From Nocardioides cynanchi (GTDB lineage: Bacteria; Actinomycetota; Actinomycetes; Propionibacteriales; Nocardioidaceae): 64,000 bases of DNA. The notes below the pieces were generated by a model. It did no database searches and had not been told where the DNA came from. It worked only from the letters and a program-made list of their open reading frames with translations. Shown here piece after piece: positions 6,604-29,213 of this stretch (positions are counted from its first letter, which is position 1; each line of letters begins with the position of its first letter). The translations under genes were made by a program, and so were the position numbers. The stretch spans positions 806,001 through 870,000 of the forward strand of contig NZ_CP044344.1 in the NCBI RefSeq assembly GCF_008761635.1, read 5' to 3'.

Positions 6604-9084
6604 ATGAGGACCCCCGTCTCCTGGATCCGTGAGTACGTCGACCTGCCCACCGGTCTCGCCACCGAGGACCTCGCTCGCAGGCTGACCGCGCTGGGCCTCA
6701 AGCTCGAGGCCATCGAGCGACCGGGCGCCGACATCCGGGGGCCGCTGGTGCTCGGCCGGGTGCTGACCCTCGAGCCCGAGCCGCAGAAGAACGGCAAGAC
6801 CATCAACTGGTGCACCGTCGACGTCGGTGCCGCGAACGGCACCGGCGAACCGCAGGGCATCGTCTGCGGTGCGCACAACTTCGCGGTCGGTGACCTGGTG
6901 GTCGTGATCCTGCCCGGGGGCGTCCTGCCGGGCGACTTCGCGATCTCGGCGCGCAAGACCTACGGCCACGTCTCCGCGGGGATGATCTGCTCGATGGCCG
7001 AGCTCGACCTCGGCGACGACCACGACGGCATCATCGTGCTGCCCGCGGACGCGGGAGACCCCGGAGACGACGCCCGGCCGGCCCTCGGTCTGGACGAGGA
7101 GGTCATCGAGTTCGAGATCAACCCCGACCGGGCCTACGCGCTGTCCCTGCGCGGCGTCGCCCGCGAGGCCGCGCTCGGCTTCGACGCGACGTACACCGAC
7201 CCGGCGCTGCGCGACGTACCCCTCGCCAACGACCAGGGGCAGCCGGTCGTGGTCGAGGACCCCGTCGGCTGCCCGGTGTTCGTGGCCCGCACGGTGACCG
7301 GCTTCGACCCCGCGGCGCCGACACCGGAGTGGCTGGCCACGCGGGTACGGCTGGCCGGGATGCGGCCGATCTCGCTGGCCGTGGACGTCACCAACTACGT
7401 GATGCTCGAGCTCGGCCGCCCGATCCACGGCTACGACGGCGACAAGCTCCGGGGGCCGCTCGTGGTCCGGCGGGCCCGCGAGGGCGAGCGCTTGACCACC
7501 CTGGACGGCACCGACCGCGTCCTGTCCGGCGAGGACCTCGTGGTCGCCGACGACTCCGGGGTGATCGGGCTCGGCGGCGTGATGGGCGGCGCGGACACCG
7601 AGATGTCGGAGACCACCACCACCGTGGTGATCGAGGCCGCGCACTGGGAGCCGGTCGCGATGTTCCGCACCGGCAAGCGGCACCGCCTCACCTCCGAGGC
7701 CGGCAAGCGCAACGAGCGCGGTGTCGACCCCACGATCTGCGAGGCCGCGGCCGACCGGGTGGCCGAGCTGCTGACGACGTACGGCGGCGGGGTCGTCGAC
7801 CCGGGCGTCACCGTGGTCGGCACGCCACCCTCGCAGCCGACGATCACCGTGTCGCGCGAGCTGCCCGGACAGGTCGCCGGGCTGCCGATCGACGGTGGCC
7901 GGGTCGTCTCCTGCCTGCGGGCGATCGGCGCCGAGGTCGACGAGGCTGCCGAGCTGCTCACCGTGGTCCCGCCGCCGTGGCGTCCGGACCTGACCGACCC
8001 CTACGACCTGGTCGAGGAGGTCGTGCGCCTCGTCGGCTACGACCAGGTGCCCTCGGTGCTGCCGACGCCTCCGGGCGGCCGCGGGCTGACCCGCGAGCAG
8101 CGGCTGCGACGCCGGATCGGTCGCACCCTGGCCCGGCTGGGCTGCGTCGAGGTCGTCACGTTCCCGTTCCTGGGCGACGACACGTTCGCCGCGCTCGGGC
8201 TGCCCGACGACGACCCGCGGCGGCACGCCGTACGCCTGGCCAACCCGATCTCGGCCGAGAAGCCGTTCTTCGCCACCACCCTGCTGCCCGGTGTGCTCGA
8301 TGCCGCGGCCCGCAACCTCGGTCGAGGTGCGGCCGGGGTGTCGCTGTTCGAGACCGGTACGGTGGCCTTCCCGGTCGACCGCGGCCCGGCGCCGGTGTAC
8401 GGCGTGGACTGGCGCCCGAGCGAGGCCGAGCTCGGCAAGCTCTTCGAGGCGATCCCCGAGCAGCCGCTGCACCTGGTCGCCGTGCTCTCCGGCGAGCTCG
8501 AGCCGCAGGGCTGGTGGGGGCCGAGCCGCCTCGCCGACTGGTCGGACGCGATCGAGATCGTCCGGTCGCTGGCCGCCGAGCTCGGTGTCAGCGTCCTGGT
8601 GGAGCCGGCGACCCGGATGCCGTGGCATCCCAGCCGCTGCGCCCGGGTGACGGTCGGCGACGGCGAGCTGGGGCACGCCGGGGAGCTGCACCCGCGGGTC
8701 TGCCAGGCCTACGGCCTGCCCCGTGGCACCGCCGCCCTCGAGATCGACCTCGACCTGCTGATCCGGCACGCCGTCGACACCCCGCGGGCCCCGTCGTTCT
8801 CCAGCCAGCCCCTCGCCAAGGAGGACGTCGCCCTCGTCGTCGACGCCGACGTCGCGGCCTCCGACGTCGAGGCGGCACTTCGCGAGGGGGCCGGCGACCT
8901 GCTCGAGTCGGTCCGGCTGTTCGACGTCTACACCGGCTCCCAGGTCCCGCCCGGGCGCAAGTCGCTGGCCTTCCACCTGCACTTCCGGGCCCCCGACCGC
9001 ACCCTGACGGAGGCCGAGACCGGTGCCGCCCGCGACGCCGCGGTCGCGGCCGCCGCCGCCGCGGTCGGCGCCATCCAACGCTGA
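6604..9084 (+). CDS. pheT: Phenylalanyl-tRNA synthetase beta subunit
   Basis: An 826-residue beta subunit with the usual modules in order: an N-terminal segment MRTPVSWIREYVDLP, the OB-fold tRNA-binding domain (about 40-160, with GIVCGAHNF), the B3/4 editing domain (about 210-380), the B5 domain (about 400-480), a catalytic-core-like domain, and the FDX-ACB anticodon-binding domain at the end (KEDVALVVD... and GRKSLAFHLHFRAPDRTLT). Length is normal. It starts 1 nt after the pheS stop. Its TGA lies inside the first unit of a 32-bp tandem repeat that fills the following gap. Confidence 0.97.
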   Translation: MRTPVSWIREYVDLPTGLATEDLARRLTALGLKLEAIERPGADIRGPLVLGRVLTLEPEPQKNGKTINWCTVDVGAANGTGEPQGIVCGAHNFAVGDLVVVILPGGVLPGDFAISARKTYGHVSAGMICSMAELDLGDDHDGIIVLPADAGDPGDDARPALGLDEEVIEFEINPDRAYALSLRGVAREAALGFDATYTDPALRDVPLANDQGQPVVVEDPVGCPVFVARTVTGFDPAAPTPEWLATRVRLAGMRPISLAVDVTNYVMLELGRPIHGYDGDKLRGPLVVRRAREGERLTTLDGTDRVLSGEDLVVADDSGVIGLGGVMGGADTEMSETTTTVVIEAAHWEPVAMFRTGKRHRLTSEAGKRNERGVDPTICEAAADRVAELLTTYGGGVVDPGVTVVGTPPSQPTITVSRELPGQVAGLPIDGGRVVSCLRAIGAEVDEAAELLTVVPPPWRPDLTDPYDLVEEVVRLVGYDQVPSVLPTPPGGRGLTREQRLRRRIGRTLARLGCVEVVTFPFLGDDTFAALGLPDDDPRRHAVRLANPISAEKPFFATTLLPGVLDAAARNLGRGAAGVSLFETGTVAFPVDRGPAPVYGVDWRPSEAELGKLFEAIPEQPLHLVAVLSGELEPQGWWGPSRLADWSDAIEIVRSLAAELGVSVLVEPATRMPWHPSRCARVTVGDGELGHAGELHPRVCQAYGLPRGTAALEIDLDLLIRHAVDTPRAPSFSSQPLAKEDVALVVDADVAASDVEAALREGAGDLLESVRLFDVYTGSQVPPGRKSLAFHLHFRAPDRTLTEAETGAARDAAVAAAAAAVGAIQR

Positions 9085-9190
9085 GTCGGCGCAAACAGGC
9101 ACCAGATCACCGCCGAGTCGGCGCAAACGGACACGAGATCACCGCCGAGTCGGTGCACAGAGGCACCGTCACCCGTCGAGTCGGCACGAC
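9083..9190. repeat. 32-bp tandem repeat, locus A (downstream of pheT)
   Basis: Units start at 9083, 9115, 9147 and 9178 (periods 32, 32 and 31), each opening with GAGTCGG. Units 1 and 2 share GAGTCGGCGCAAAC, then a GGCACC- or GACACG-type block, then AGATCACCGCC; unit 3 is diverged and unit 4 is a stub. The first unit overlaps the pheT stop codon. The same unit recurs at 19489-19592 after argG. There are no unique spacers, so it is not a CRISPR array. Function unknown. Confidence 0.85.
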
Positions 9191-9232
9191 GATGCACGAA
9201 CAACCCCGGCGACGACCTCGACCCCGGCCGGG

Positions 9233-9244
9233 TAGTTTCGGTCC
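9233..9244 (+). promoter_or_regulatory. Leaderless -10 box of the M3 peptidase gene
   Basis: TAGTTT at 9233-9238 is followed by 6 nt and then GTG 9245, with no ribosome binding site. This matches the leaderless pattern seen repeatedly in the window. Confidence 0.55.
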
Positions 9245-11191
<1,947 letters not shown>

Positions 11192-11218
11192 TCCGCGACC
11201 GGCTGGTCGAGCCCCGGT

Positions 11219-11244
11219 GACGCCCGTGCCGACCGGGCGGCGTC
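11219..11244. terminator. Imperfect hairpin between convergent genes
   Basis: GACGCCCG at 11219-11226 can pair with CGGGCGGCGTC at 11234-11244 with a small bulge. It sits between the ends of two convergent genes and could end transcription from either side. There is no T-run, as is common in high-GC genomes. A TGGTCGAG fragment just upstream resembles the REP-like element. Confidence 0.4.
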
Positions 11245-11247
11245 CGA

Positions 11248-12042
11248 CTAGTTGATCGGCTGGTGGACGACCGCCCGGAACCGGTCGACGATGCCCAGGT
11301 CGCCGGCGAGGTGGATGTCGGCTCCGTCGGCCCGCCGCCAGAGCCGTGCGTCGAGCGCCTCCGCCGTGCCGCTGATCACGGCGTCCGGCTCGACCCCCGG
11401 GTCGGTCACGACGTGGAGGTCGTCCTCGTCGTGCGCGATGCCCTCGGGGTCGGTGCCGTGGAAACGGCCGAGCTGGACCCACACGCTGTCACCGGTGTCG
11501 GTCAGGTCCACCCGCACGTAGTGGGGGAGCCCGGAGAACTCTCCCCAGGGCGGGCAACCGCCGTACATCACGTCGAGCACCTCGTCGACCCCGTCGGCGG
11601 CCAGGTCGGCCGGGAACGGCGTGACGGTGTGTGCGGTCAGCTCCGCGTCGCGTCGGTGGATCAGCGCCTCGTGCGCCTGGCGGCGGAAGATGAAGGCGAC
11701 GTTCTTGTGATCGGGGTGCCAGGTCCAGGCGGCCTCCGAGGGGTCGGCGTCGGCGAGCGCGCCCACCAGCGCGGCGTACTGCTCGTCGTAGAACGACAGG
11801 AGCGCAGCGTGGTCGGCGGGCCGCTCGGGCTCGGGGTACTCGTCGGGTCCCTGGGGCCGGTGCTGCACCATCCAGGTCCACCAGTGCTGGACCTCGCCGA
11901 GGTGCCACAGCAGGTCGTCGGCGCGCCACTCGGGGCAGCTCGGCACGGGGGCCGCGGGGTCGCAGTCGGCCAGGGTGTCGCGGAACTTCCGCGACTCTGC
12001 CTCGATGTGCTGGAGGTACGTCGTGTGGTCGAGACGGGTCAT
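11248..12042 (-). CDS. Mycothiol-dependent maleylpyruvate isomerase-like (DinB fold) protein
   Basis: A 264-residue protein. The N-terminal half matches the mycothiol-dependent isomerase/DinB-like four-helix fold: SCPEWRADDLLWHLGEVQHWW (about 35-55) and FRRQAHEALIHRRDAEL provide the histidines that bind a divalent metal in this family. The C-terminal half is the small domain often attached to it (VDLTDTGDSVWVQLGRF). Family members are thought to use mycothiol, the actinobacterial thiol, but most have no known substrate. No ring-cleavage genes are nearby, so a role in maleylpyruvate conversion is doubtful. It diverges from argC. Confidence 0.85.
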   Translation of the reverse strand: MTRLDHTTYLQHIEAESRKFRDTLADCDPAAPVPSCPEWRADDLLWHLGEVQHWWTWMVQHRPQGPDEYPEPERPADHAALLSFYDEQYAALVGALADADPSEAAWTWHPDHKNVAFIFRRQAHEALIHRRDAELTAHTVTPFPADLAADGVDEVLDVMYGGCPPWGEFSGLPHYVRVDLTDTGDSVWVQLGRFHGTDPEGIAHDEDDLHVVTDPGVEPDAVISGTAEALDARLWRRADGADIHLAGDLGIVDRFRAVVHQPIN

Positions 12043-12055
12043 CCCCCGAACCTAG

Positions 12056-14309
<2,254 letters not shown>

Positions 14310-14313
<4 letters not shown>

Positions 14314-15230
14314 CCGAGGAGCAGGAGGCCCAGGAACGAGCCCAGCAGAAGGCCCGGACGCTGGCCGGTGCGCTGCCCTGGCTCAAGCGCTACCACGGCA
14401 AGGTCGTCGTGGTGAAGTACGGCGGCAACGCGATGACCGACGACACCCTCAAGCGGGCGTTCGCCGAGGACATCGCGTTCCTCCGCTTCGCCGGCTTCAA
14501 GCCCGTGGTGGTGCACGGCGGCGGGCCGCAGATCTCGGCGATGCTCGACCGGCTCGGCATCGAGTCGGAGTTCAAGGGCGGCCTGCGGGTCACGACCCCG
14601 CCGGCGATGGACGTGGTCCGGATGGTGCTGGTCGGTCAGGTCCAGCGGGAGCTGGTCGGGCTGGTCAACGAGCACGGCCCCCTGGCGGTCGGACTCAGCG
14701 GCGAGGACGCGGGCCTGTTCACCGCCAAGCGCACCAACACGATCGTCGACGGCGAGGAGGTCGACCTCGGCCTCGTGGGCGAGGTCGCGAGGGTCCGGCC
14801 CGAGGCGGTGCTCGACCTGGTCGAGGCCGGCCGGATCCCGGTGATCTCGAGCGTCGCCCCCGACGAGGCCGGCGTGGTCCACAACGTCAACGCCGACACC
14901 GCCGCCGCGGCGCTCGCGGTCGCCCTCGGCGCCGAGAAGCTGCTCGTGCTCACCGACGTCGAGGGCCTCTACCGCGACTGGCCCGACAGCGACGACGTGA
15001 TCGGCGAGATCAGCCCCGAGTCGCTGGCCGAGCTGATGCCCTCGCTGGCGTCCGGGATGGTGCCCAAGATGGGCGCCTGTCTTCAGGCCGTGCAGGGTGG
15101 AGTGCCGCGGGCGACCGTGGTCGACGGCCGCGAGCCGCACGCCGTACTCCTCGAGCTGTTCACCGACGAAGGCGTGGGCACCCAGGTGCTGCCCGGCGTC
15201 GCCACCCGGATCCGGAAGGCCCGCTCATGA
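14310..15230 (+). CDS. argB: Acetylglutamate kinase
   Basis: A 306-residue amino-acid kinase that phosphorylates N-acetylglutamate, usually the arginine-feedback-controlled step. It shows [10 protein letters not shown] (about 31-40), VVHGGGPQI (66-74), and [21 protein letters not shown] near the ATP site. The N-terminal extension of about 25 residues before the first strand ([20 protein letters not shown]) is of the kind that forms the arginine-sensitive hexamer in inhibited enzymes, so feedback inhibition is likely. The ATGA overlaps on both sides tie it to argJ and argD. Confidence 0.96.
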
Positions 15231-16453
15231 GCACCCACCCCGCCAGCCCCAGGACCAGCCAGGAGCGGTACGCCGCTGCGCTGATGAACACCTTCGGCCC
15301 GCCGCAGCTGGTCCTCACGCACGGCAAGGGCGCCCACGTCTGGGACGAGGACGGCACGGAGTACGTCGACCTGCTCGGCGGGATCGCCGTCAACGCCCTC
15401 GGCCACGGCCACCCGGCGGTCGTGGAAGCCGTCACCCGTCAGCTCTCGACCCTCGGCCACGTCTCCAACTTCTTCGCCAGCGAGCCCCAGATCCGCCTGG
15501 CCGAGCGCCTCCTCGACCTCATCGGCCCCCCCGATTCCGAGGTCGAGGAGGTCGCTCCGGGCAGCGGCCGGGGCCGGGTGTTCTTCACCAACTCCGGAGC
15601 CGAGGCCAACGAGGCGGCGCTCAAGCTGACCCGGCGGACCGGCCGCACCCACGTCGTCGCGGCCGAGGGCTCGTTCCACGGCCGCACCATGGGCGCCCTC
15701 TCGCTGACCGCGAAGGCGGCCTACCGCGAGCCCTTCGAGCCCCTGCCCGGTGGCGTCACCTTCGTGCCGTACGGCGACTCCGCGGCGCTGGCCGCGGCCG
15801 TCACCGGCGACACGGCGGCGGTCGTCCTCGAGCCGATCCAGGGCGAGGCTGGTGTCGTCGTACCCCCCGATGGCTACCTGTCCGATGCCCGCCGGATCAC
15901 CCGCGAGCACGGGGCCCTGCTCTGGCTCGACGAGGTCCAGACCGGGATCGGCCGGACCGGTGAGTGGTTCGCGGCGGCGACCGACCCCGGGGTCGAGCCC
16001 GACGTGGTCACCCTGGCCAAGGGGCTCGGCGGCGGGATCCCGATCGGGGCCTGCATCGGGCTCGGCGCGGCCGGCTCGCTGCTCCAGCCCGGCCACCACG
16101 GGACGACGTTCGGTGGCAACCCGGTGGCCTGCGCCGCCGCGCTCGCGGTGCTCGACACGATCGAGGCCGACGGGCTCCTGGAGCACGTCACCGACCTGGG
16201 CTCAGAGCTGCGGTCCGGGCTGTCCGCCGACCCCCGGGTCACTGCCGTGCGCGGCCGCGGGCTCCTGATCGGGCTGGACCTGACGGTGGACGCGCCCGCG
16301 GTCGTGACCGCCGCGCGCTCGCACGGCTTCCTGATCAACGCGACCGGCGCGCGGACCGTGAGGCTGGCCCCGCCGCTCGTCGTCGGCCACGATGAGGCCG
16401 AGGCGTTCCGGGCGGCCTGGTCCGGGATCCTCGACGACGCCGCCGCGGCCTGA
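15227..16453 (+). CDS. argD: Acetylornithine aminotransferase
   Basis: A 408-residue class III PLP aminotransferase that makes N-acetylornithine from the semialdehyde and glutamate. The PLP lysine is Lys265 in [15 protein letters not shown]; the cofactor-binding [16 protein letters not shown] (119-134), [14 protein letters not shown] and [11 protein letters not shown] segments are all present. Enzymes of this type often also act as succinyldiaminopimelate aminotransferase in lysine synthesis. Length is normal, and ATG overlaps the argB stop. Confidence 0.96.
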   Translation: MSTHPASPRTSQERYAAALMNTFGPPQLVLTHGKGAHVWDEDGTEYVDLLGGIAVNALGHGHPAVVEAVTRQLSTLGHVSNFFASEPQIRLAERLLDLIGPPDSEVEEVAPGSGRGRVFFTNSGAEANEAALKLTRRTGRTHVVAAEGSFHGRTMGALSLTAKAAYREPFEPLPGGVTFVPYGDSAALAAAVTGDTAAVVLEPIQGEAGVVVPPDGYLSDARRITREHGALLWLDEVQTGIGRTGEWFAAATDPGVEPDVVTLAKGLGGGIPIGACIGLGAAGSLLQPGHHGTTFGGNPVACAAALAVLDTIEADGLLEHVTDLGSELRSGLSADPRVTAVRGRGLLIGLDLTVDAPAVVTAARSHGFLINATGARTVRLAPPLVVGHDEAEAFRAAWSGILDDAAAA

Positions 16454-16476
16454 CCGCCGAGACAGGAGCCAGCCTC

Positions 16477-17403
16477 ATGACCCGTCATTTCCTGCGTGAC
16501 GACGACCTCTCGCCGTCGGAGCTGGGGGAGGTGCTCAGCCTCGCGGCGACGCTCAAGCGATCGCCGTACGACTCCCGCTGCCTCGCCGGACCACGCACGG
16601 TCGCCACGATCTACGACAAGCCCACCCTGCGCACGCAGGCGTCGTTCGCGGCCGGCATCGCCGAGCTCGGTGGCAACCCGATGATGGTGGACGGCTCGCT
16701 GGCCGGCATCGGCAAGCGCGAGTCGGTGGCCGACGTGGCCCGGGTGCTCGGGCGGCAGGCCTCGGTGATCGTGTGGCGCACGTTTGCGCAGTCCGCGCTC
16801 GAGGAGATGGCCGAGCACGCCGGCGTTCCCGTGATCAACGCCCTCACCGACGAGTTCCATCCCTGCCAGCTGCTCGCCGACCTGCTCACGATCCGCGAGC
16901 ACAAGGGCGAGCTGACCGGACTGACCGTGGCCTTCGTCGGGGACGGCGCCTGCAACATGGGCAACTCCTGGCTCCTGGCCGGGACGACGGCCGGGCTGCA
17001 CGTCCGGATCGCCGCGCCCGAGGGGCACCAGCCCGAGGAGCAGTACGTCGCCCGGGCCCGCGAGATCGCCGCCGGCACCGGCGGCTCGGCCGAGGTGATG
17101 ACCGACCCGGTCGCAGCCGTCGGCGGCGCCGACGTCGTGGTCACCGACACCTGGGTCTCGATGGGCCGCGAGGACGAGGCTGCGGCGCGGCTGGCTGCCT
17201 TCGGGGCCTACACCGTCACCGCGGAGCTGCTCGCGCACGCCGCCCCCGGCGCCATCGTCCTGCACTGCCTGCCCGCCTACCGGGGCAAGGAGATCGACAG
17301 CGACGTGCTGGACGGTCCGCAGAGCGTCGTGTGGGACGAGGCCGAGAACCGCCGGCACGTGCAGAAGGCGATCATCACCTGGCTCCTGGAGGTGGCCCCG
17401 TGA
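16477..17403 (+). CDS. argF: Ornithine carbamoyltransferase with altered phosphate loop
   Basis: A 308-residue enzyme forming citrulline from ornithine and carbamoyl phosphate. The ornithine-binding loop DTWVSMGRE and the catalytic HCLPAYRG are normal, as is [15 protein letters not shown]. The carbamoyl-phosphate loop, usually S-T-R-T-R, reads T50-L51-R52-T53-Q54 within [12 protein letters not shown]. Arg52 and Thr53 are kept while the first and last positions differ, which could change affinity. The loop context and SMG motif still favour ornithine as substrate over N-acylornithine. AGGAG at 16464-16468 supports ATG 16477. It overlaps argR by GTGA. Confidence 0.93.
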   Translation: MTRHFLRDDDLSPSELGEVLSLAATLKRSPYDSRCLAGPRTVATIYDKPTLRTQASFAAGIAELGGNPMMVDGSLAGIGKRESVADVARVLGRQASVIVWRTFAQSALEEMAEHAGVPVINALTDEFHPCQLLADLLTIREHKGELTGLTVAFVGDGACNMGNSWLLAGTTAGLHVRIAAPEGHQPEEQYVARAREIAAGTGGSAEVMTDPVAAVGGADVVVTDTWVSMGREDEAAARLAAFGAYTVTAELLAHAAPGAIVLHCLPAYRGKEIDSDVLDGPQSVVWDEAENRRHVQKAIITWLLEVAP

Positions 17404-17954
17404 GCGGCTCGGAGACTCGACCGGCGACGGACTCCGCCGCCGGAGCGCAGCGCCGCCCCGGCACCAAGAACGCCCGGCACCGCCTGATCGTCGAGCTGCT
17501 GGCCGGCCACGAGGTCCGCTCCCAGCCCGAGCTGCTGGAGCTGCTGGTGGCCCAGGGCACCCGGATCACCCAGGCCACGTTGTCGCGCGACCTGGTCGAG
17601 CTCGACGCCGTCCGGGTCCGGACGCAGTCCGGTGCGCTGGTGTACGCCGTCCCGGCCGAGGGCGGCGACCGTCGCCCCGCCGTACCGGGGGAGACCGCTG
17701 CCTCGGGCCACCGGCTCGGCCGGCTCCTCGCCGAGCTGCTGGTCAGCGCGGAAGCGAGCGCCAACCTCGTGGTGCTGCGGACCCCGCCGGGTGCTGCGCA
17801 GTTCCTGGCGTCGGCGCTCGACAAGGTGGAGTACCCCGAGATCCTCGGCACCATCGCCGGCGACGACACCGTCCTGGTGATCTCCCGGGAGCCGTCCGGG
17901 GGAGACGACCTGGCCCGACGACTCCTGGCGCAGGCCGACCAGGCCGCGCCCTGA
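17400..17954 (+). CDS. argR: Arginine repressor
   Basis: A 184-residue ArgR. The winged helix lies at about 25-90 with [20 protein letters not shown] and the recognition helix in [19 protein letters not shown]. The C-terminal hexamerisation/arginine-binding domain contains [22 protein letters not shown] and [14 protein letters not shown]. The GTG start overlaps the argF stop, so it is the last gene of the operon it presumably controls through the dyad in front of argC. The N-terminal 24 residues are an unstructured extension. Confidence 0.95.
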   Translation: MSGSETRPATDSAAGAQRRPGTKNARHRLIVELLAGHEVRSQPELLELLVAQGTRITQATLSRDLVELDAVRVRTQSGALVYAVPAEGGDRRPAVPGETAASGHRLGRLLAELLVSAEASANLVVLRTPPGAAQFLASALDKVEYPEILGTIAGDDTVLVISREPSGGDDLARRLLAQADQAAP

Positions 17955-19484
<1,530 letters not shown>

Positions 19485-19488
19485 CGCT

Positions 19489-19592
19489 CACTCGGCGCAA
19501 AGAGACACCCAGAGCCCGCCGAGTCGGCGCAAAGAGACACCAGATCCACGCCGAGTCGGCGCAAAGAGACACCAGATCCACGCCGAGTCGGC
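19489..19592. repeat. 32-bp tandem repeat, locus B (downstream of argG)
   Basis: Units start at 19489, 19521, 19553 and 19585 with exact 32-bp period. Units 2 and 3 are identical, opening GAGTCGGCGCAAAGAGACAC and ending CAGATCCACGCC; unit 1 is slightly diverged and unit 4 is only a GAGTCGGC stub. The array starts 4 nt after the argG stop and ends about 40 nt before the Nudix gene. It belongs to the same family as 9083-9190. It contains no spacers and no clear dyad within the unit. Confidence 0.88.
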
Positions 19593-19623
19593 AGGTGACG
19601 ACTGGCGGACAAACGACTGATAG

Positions 19624-22099
<2,476 letters not shown>

Positions 22100-22102
<3 letters not shown>

Positions 22103-22111
22103 GGTCGCCAC
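22100..22111 (+). promoter_or_regulatory. Leaderless -10 box of the MFS gene
   Basis: TAGGGT at 22100-22105 overlaps the glycosylase stop codon and stands 6 nt before GTG 22112. No Shine-Dalgarno is present, so the transporter can have its own leaderless transcript. Confidence 0.5.
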
Positions 22112-23407
22112 GTGCAGCTCCGGGGCCTGATCGCGGACACCCGCCCGCTGGCCAACCCGGCCTACCGGCGTCTCTGGTCGGCCAACATCGTGACCGTGGT
22201 CGGCGCCCAGCTGACGGTGGTCGCTGTCCCGGCCCAGATCTACGCGATCACCGGGTCGTCGGCGTACGTGGGGCTGACCGGCATCTTCGGTCTGGTGCCC
22301 CTGGTGGTCTTCGGCCTCTGGGGCGGCGCGCTCGCGGACGTCATGGACCGGCGGAGCATCCTCCAGGTCACCACCGCCGGGCTGATCGTGACCAGCGCCG
22401 CCTTCTGGGCCCAGGCCGCCTTCCACGCCGACAACGTCTGGCTGCTGCTGGTCCTCTTCGCGGTGCAGCAGTCCTTCTTCGCGGTCAACCAGCCCACCCG
22501 CAGCGCGGTCCTGCCACGGCTGCTGCCCCTGGAGCAGCTCCCGGCCGCGAACGCCCTGAACATGACGGTGTCCCAGGCCGGTGCGATCGCCGGGCCGATG
22601 GTCGGGGGAGCCCTGATCCCGGTGCTCGGCTTCTCGGCGCTCTACCTGGTGGACACCGTCACCCTGTTCGCGACGTTGTGGGCGGTGATCCGGCTGCCCG
22701 CAATGCCGATCGAGGGTGTCGCCGGCGGGCCGCCCGGCCTGTCGGCGGTGCTCGACGGGTTCGGCTACCTCCGTGGCCATCCGGTGCTGCTGATGAGCTT
22801 CGTCGTCGACATCATCGCCATGGTCTTCGGGATGCCGCGGGCGCTCTTCCCGCAGGTGGCGCACGAGAGCTTCGGCGGCCCCGTCGGCGGGGGGCTCGCC
22901 TTCGCCCTGCTGTTCGCGGCCATCCCGGCGGGGGCGGTGCTCGGCGGCGTTCTGTCCGGCTGGGTCTCCCGGGTACGGCGGCAGGGGCGCGCGGTCGTCG
23001 TCGCGATCACGATCTGGGGAGTCGCCATGGCCGGCTTCGGGGGTGCCGTCGGGCTGGCTCCCCACGCGCGCAGCGCGATGCTGGTCGTCTCCGTCTCGAT
23101 GCTGGTGATCGGTGGCGCGGCGGACATGTCGTCCTCCGCCTTCCGCAACAGCATGCTCATGGGCGCGGCGTCCGATGCCGTCCGCGGACGGCTCCAGGGC
23201 GTGTTCATCGTCGTCGTGGTGGGAGGTCCCCGGATCGCGGACGTCGTCCACGGCGGTGCGGCCGCCAGCCTCGGTACGGCGGTCACCGCCGCTGCCGGGG
23301 GCGTGCTGGTCGTCGTGCTGCTCGCGGTGTCGATCGCGCTGGTGCCGTCCTTCTACCGCTACCGGCTCCCCGACCCGGAGCCGGAGCGTGCCGCCCCGAC
23401 GGGCTGA
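22112..23407 (+). CDS. MFS transporter, EntS-like (MFS_3 type)
   Basis: A 431-residue inner-membrane protein with about 12 hydrophobic segments. The N-terminal NPAYRRLWSANIVTVVGAQLTVVAVPAQIYAI-type first helix (written here in part) and the loop GGALADVMDRRSILQVTT correspond to the enterobactin-exporter-like group of MFS drug or siderophore efflux pumps. The loop between helices 4 and 5 (NQPTRSAVLPRLLPLEQL) is also typical. No siderophore genes are near, so the substrate is unknown. It is the last gene before the rRNA operon. Confidence 0.88.
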   Translation: MQLRGLIADTRPLANPAYRRLWSANIVTVVGAQLTVVAVPAQIYAITGSSAYVGLTGIFGLVPLVVFGLWGGALADVMDRRSILQVTTAGLIVTSAAFWAQAAFHADNVWLLLVLFAVQQSFFAVNQPTRSAVLPRLLPLEQLPAANALNMTVSQAGAIAGPMVGGALIPVLGFSALYLVDTVTLFATLWAVIRLPAMPIEGVAGGPPGLSAVLDGFGYLRGHPVLLMSFVVDIIAMVFGMPRALFPQVAHESFGGPVGGGLAFALLFAAIPAGAVLGGVLSGWVSRVRRQGRAVVVAITIWGVAMAGFGGAVGLAPHARSAMLVVSVSMLVIGGAADMSSSAFRNSMLMGAASDAVRGRLQGVFIVVVVGGPRIADVVHGGAAASLGTAVTAAAGGVLVVVLLAVSIALVPSFYRYRLPDPEPERAAPTG

Positions 23408-23803
23408 CCGGCGGAGATGCGGCCACGCCACCCCGACGAGCGCCTGCCGCGGCGTGGCTGCTACTCTTCTGGACGTCACCTCGGGTGAGGCGGACGGGCT
23501 CCGGTCCGCGGCCTCCAGACCTCGTGACAGAGCGAACCGGATCCGATTTGACGCCTACGGCGGCGGCCCGGTAAGTTCTTGCAGGTTGCCCCCGAGCAGG
23601 TCTCCTTCGTGAGGCCGGCTCTGATGTGCGTCTGATTTTTGAGAACTCAACAGTGTGTTTGTCGATGAATTGGTTTGTATGAATTCTCCGTTGCCATGGC
23701 TCTTTGGGGTTGTGGTGGAGGTTCTTTTTGAGTTGACGAACGATGATTCTTGGCGATTGTTTGCTAGTTGATCGTTTTTTGGCTTGGACAAGTTTTCTGT
23801 TTT
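23408..23803 (+). promoter_or_regulatory. rRNA operon promoter and 16S leader
   Basis: This 396-bp gap has no gene. The clearest promoter is TTGACG (23548-23553), an 18-bp spacer and TAAGTT (23572-23577). Downstream the leader becomes AT-rich. The segment GAGAACTCAACAGTGTG (23640-23656) is the kind of conserved block found in actinobacterial rrn leaders and spacers. A second TTGACG at 23733-23738 lacks a good -10 and may be only leader. The leader should contain antitermination and RNase III signals, but I could not pair a convincing 16S processing stem by eye. Confidence 0.75.
23422..23458 (+). terminator. Candidate terminator after the MFS gene
   Basis: GCCACGCC at 23422-23429 and GGCGTGGC at 23451-23458 form a perfect 8-bp stem with a 21-nt loop, 15 bp after the MFS stop and before the rRNA promoter. 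It is followed by CTGCTACTCTTCT. The large loop makes it a moderate candidate. Confidence 0.4.
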
Positions 23804-29066
<5,263 letters not shown>

Positions 29067-29080
29067 CACACCCCCAACAC

Positions 29081-29122
29081 ACCAAAGAACTTGTGCCCGC
29101 GTCCACTACCAGAATCTGAACC
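29081..29122 (+). other. 3' arm of the 23S precursor processing stem
   Basis: Complement of the spacer segment 25697-25739. It lies in the 23S-5S spacer, 15 nt beyond mature 23S. Confidence 0.78.
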
Positions 29123-29213
29123 AACAAACCCAACCCCCAAACACCCACACCAACACGTGTGTGAAAACCCGGGGGACAGGGACATGGGAAAACAACACCA
29201 TAAGGTTCACCAC

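Noticed and set aside
6574..9126. Minus-strand open frame of 850 codons
   Set aside because: It is fully antisense to pheT and has shadow-type composition.
19489..19592. CRISPR-like array
   Set aside because: The 32-bp units are directly abutting with no unique spacers, and no cas gene lies in the window.
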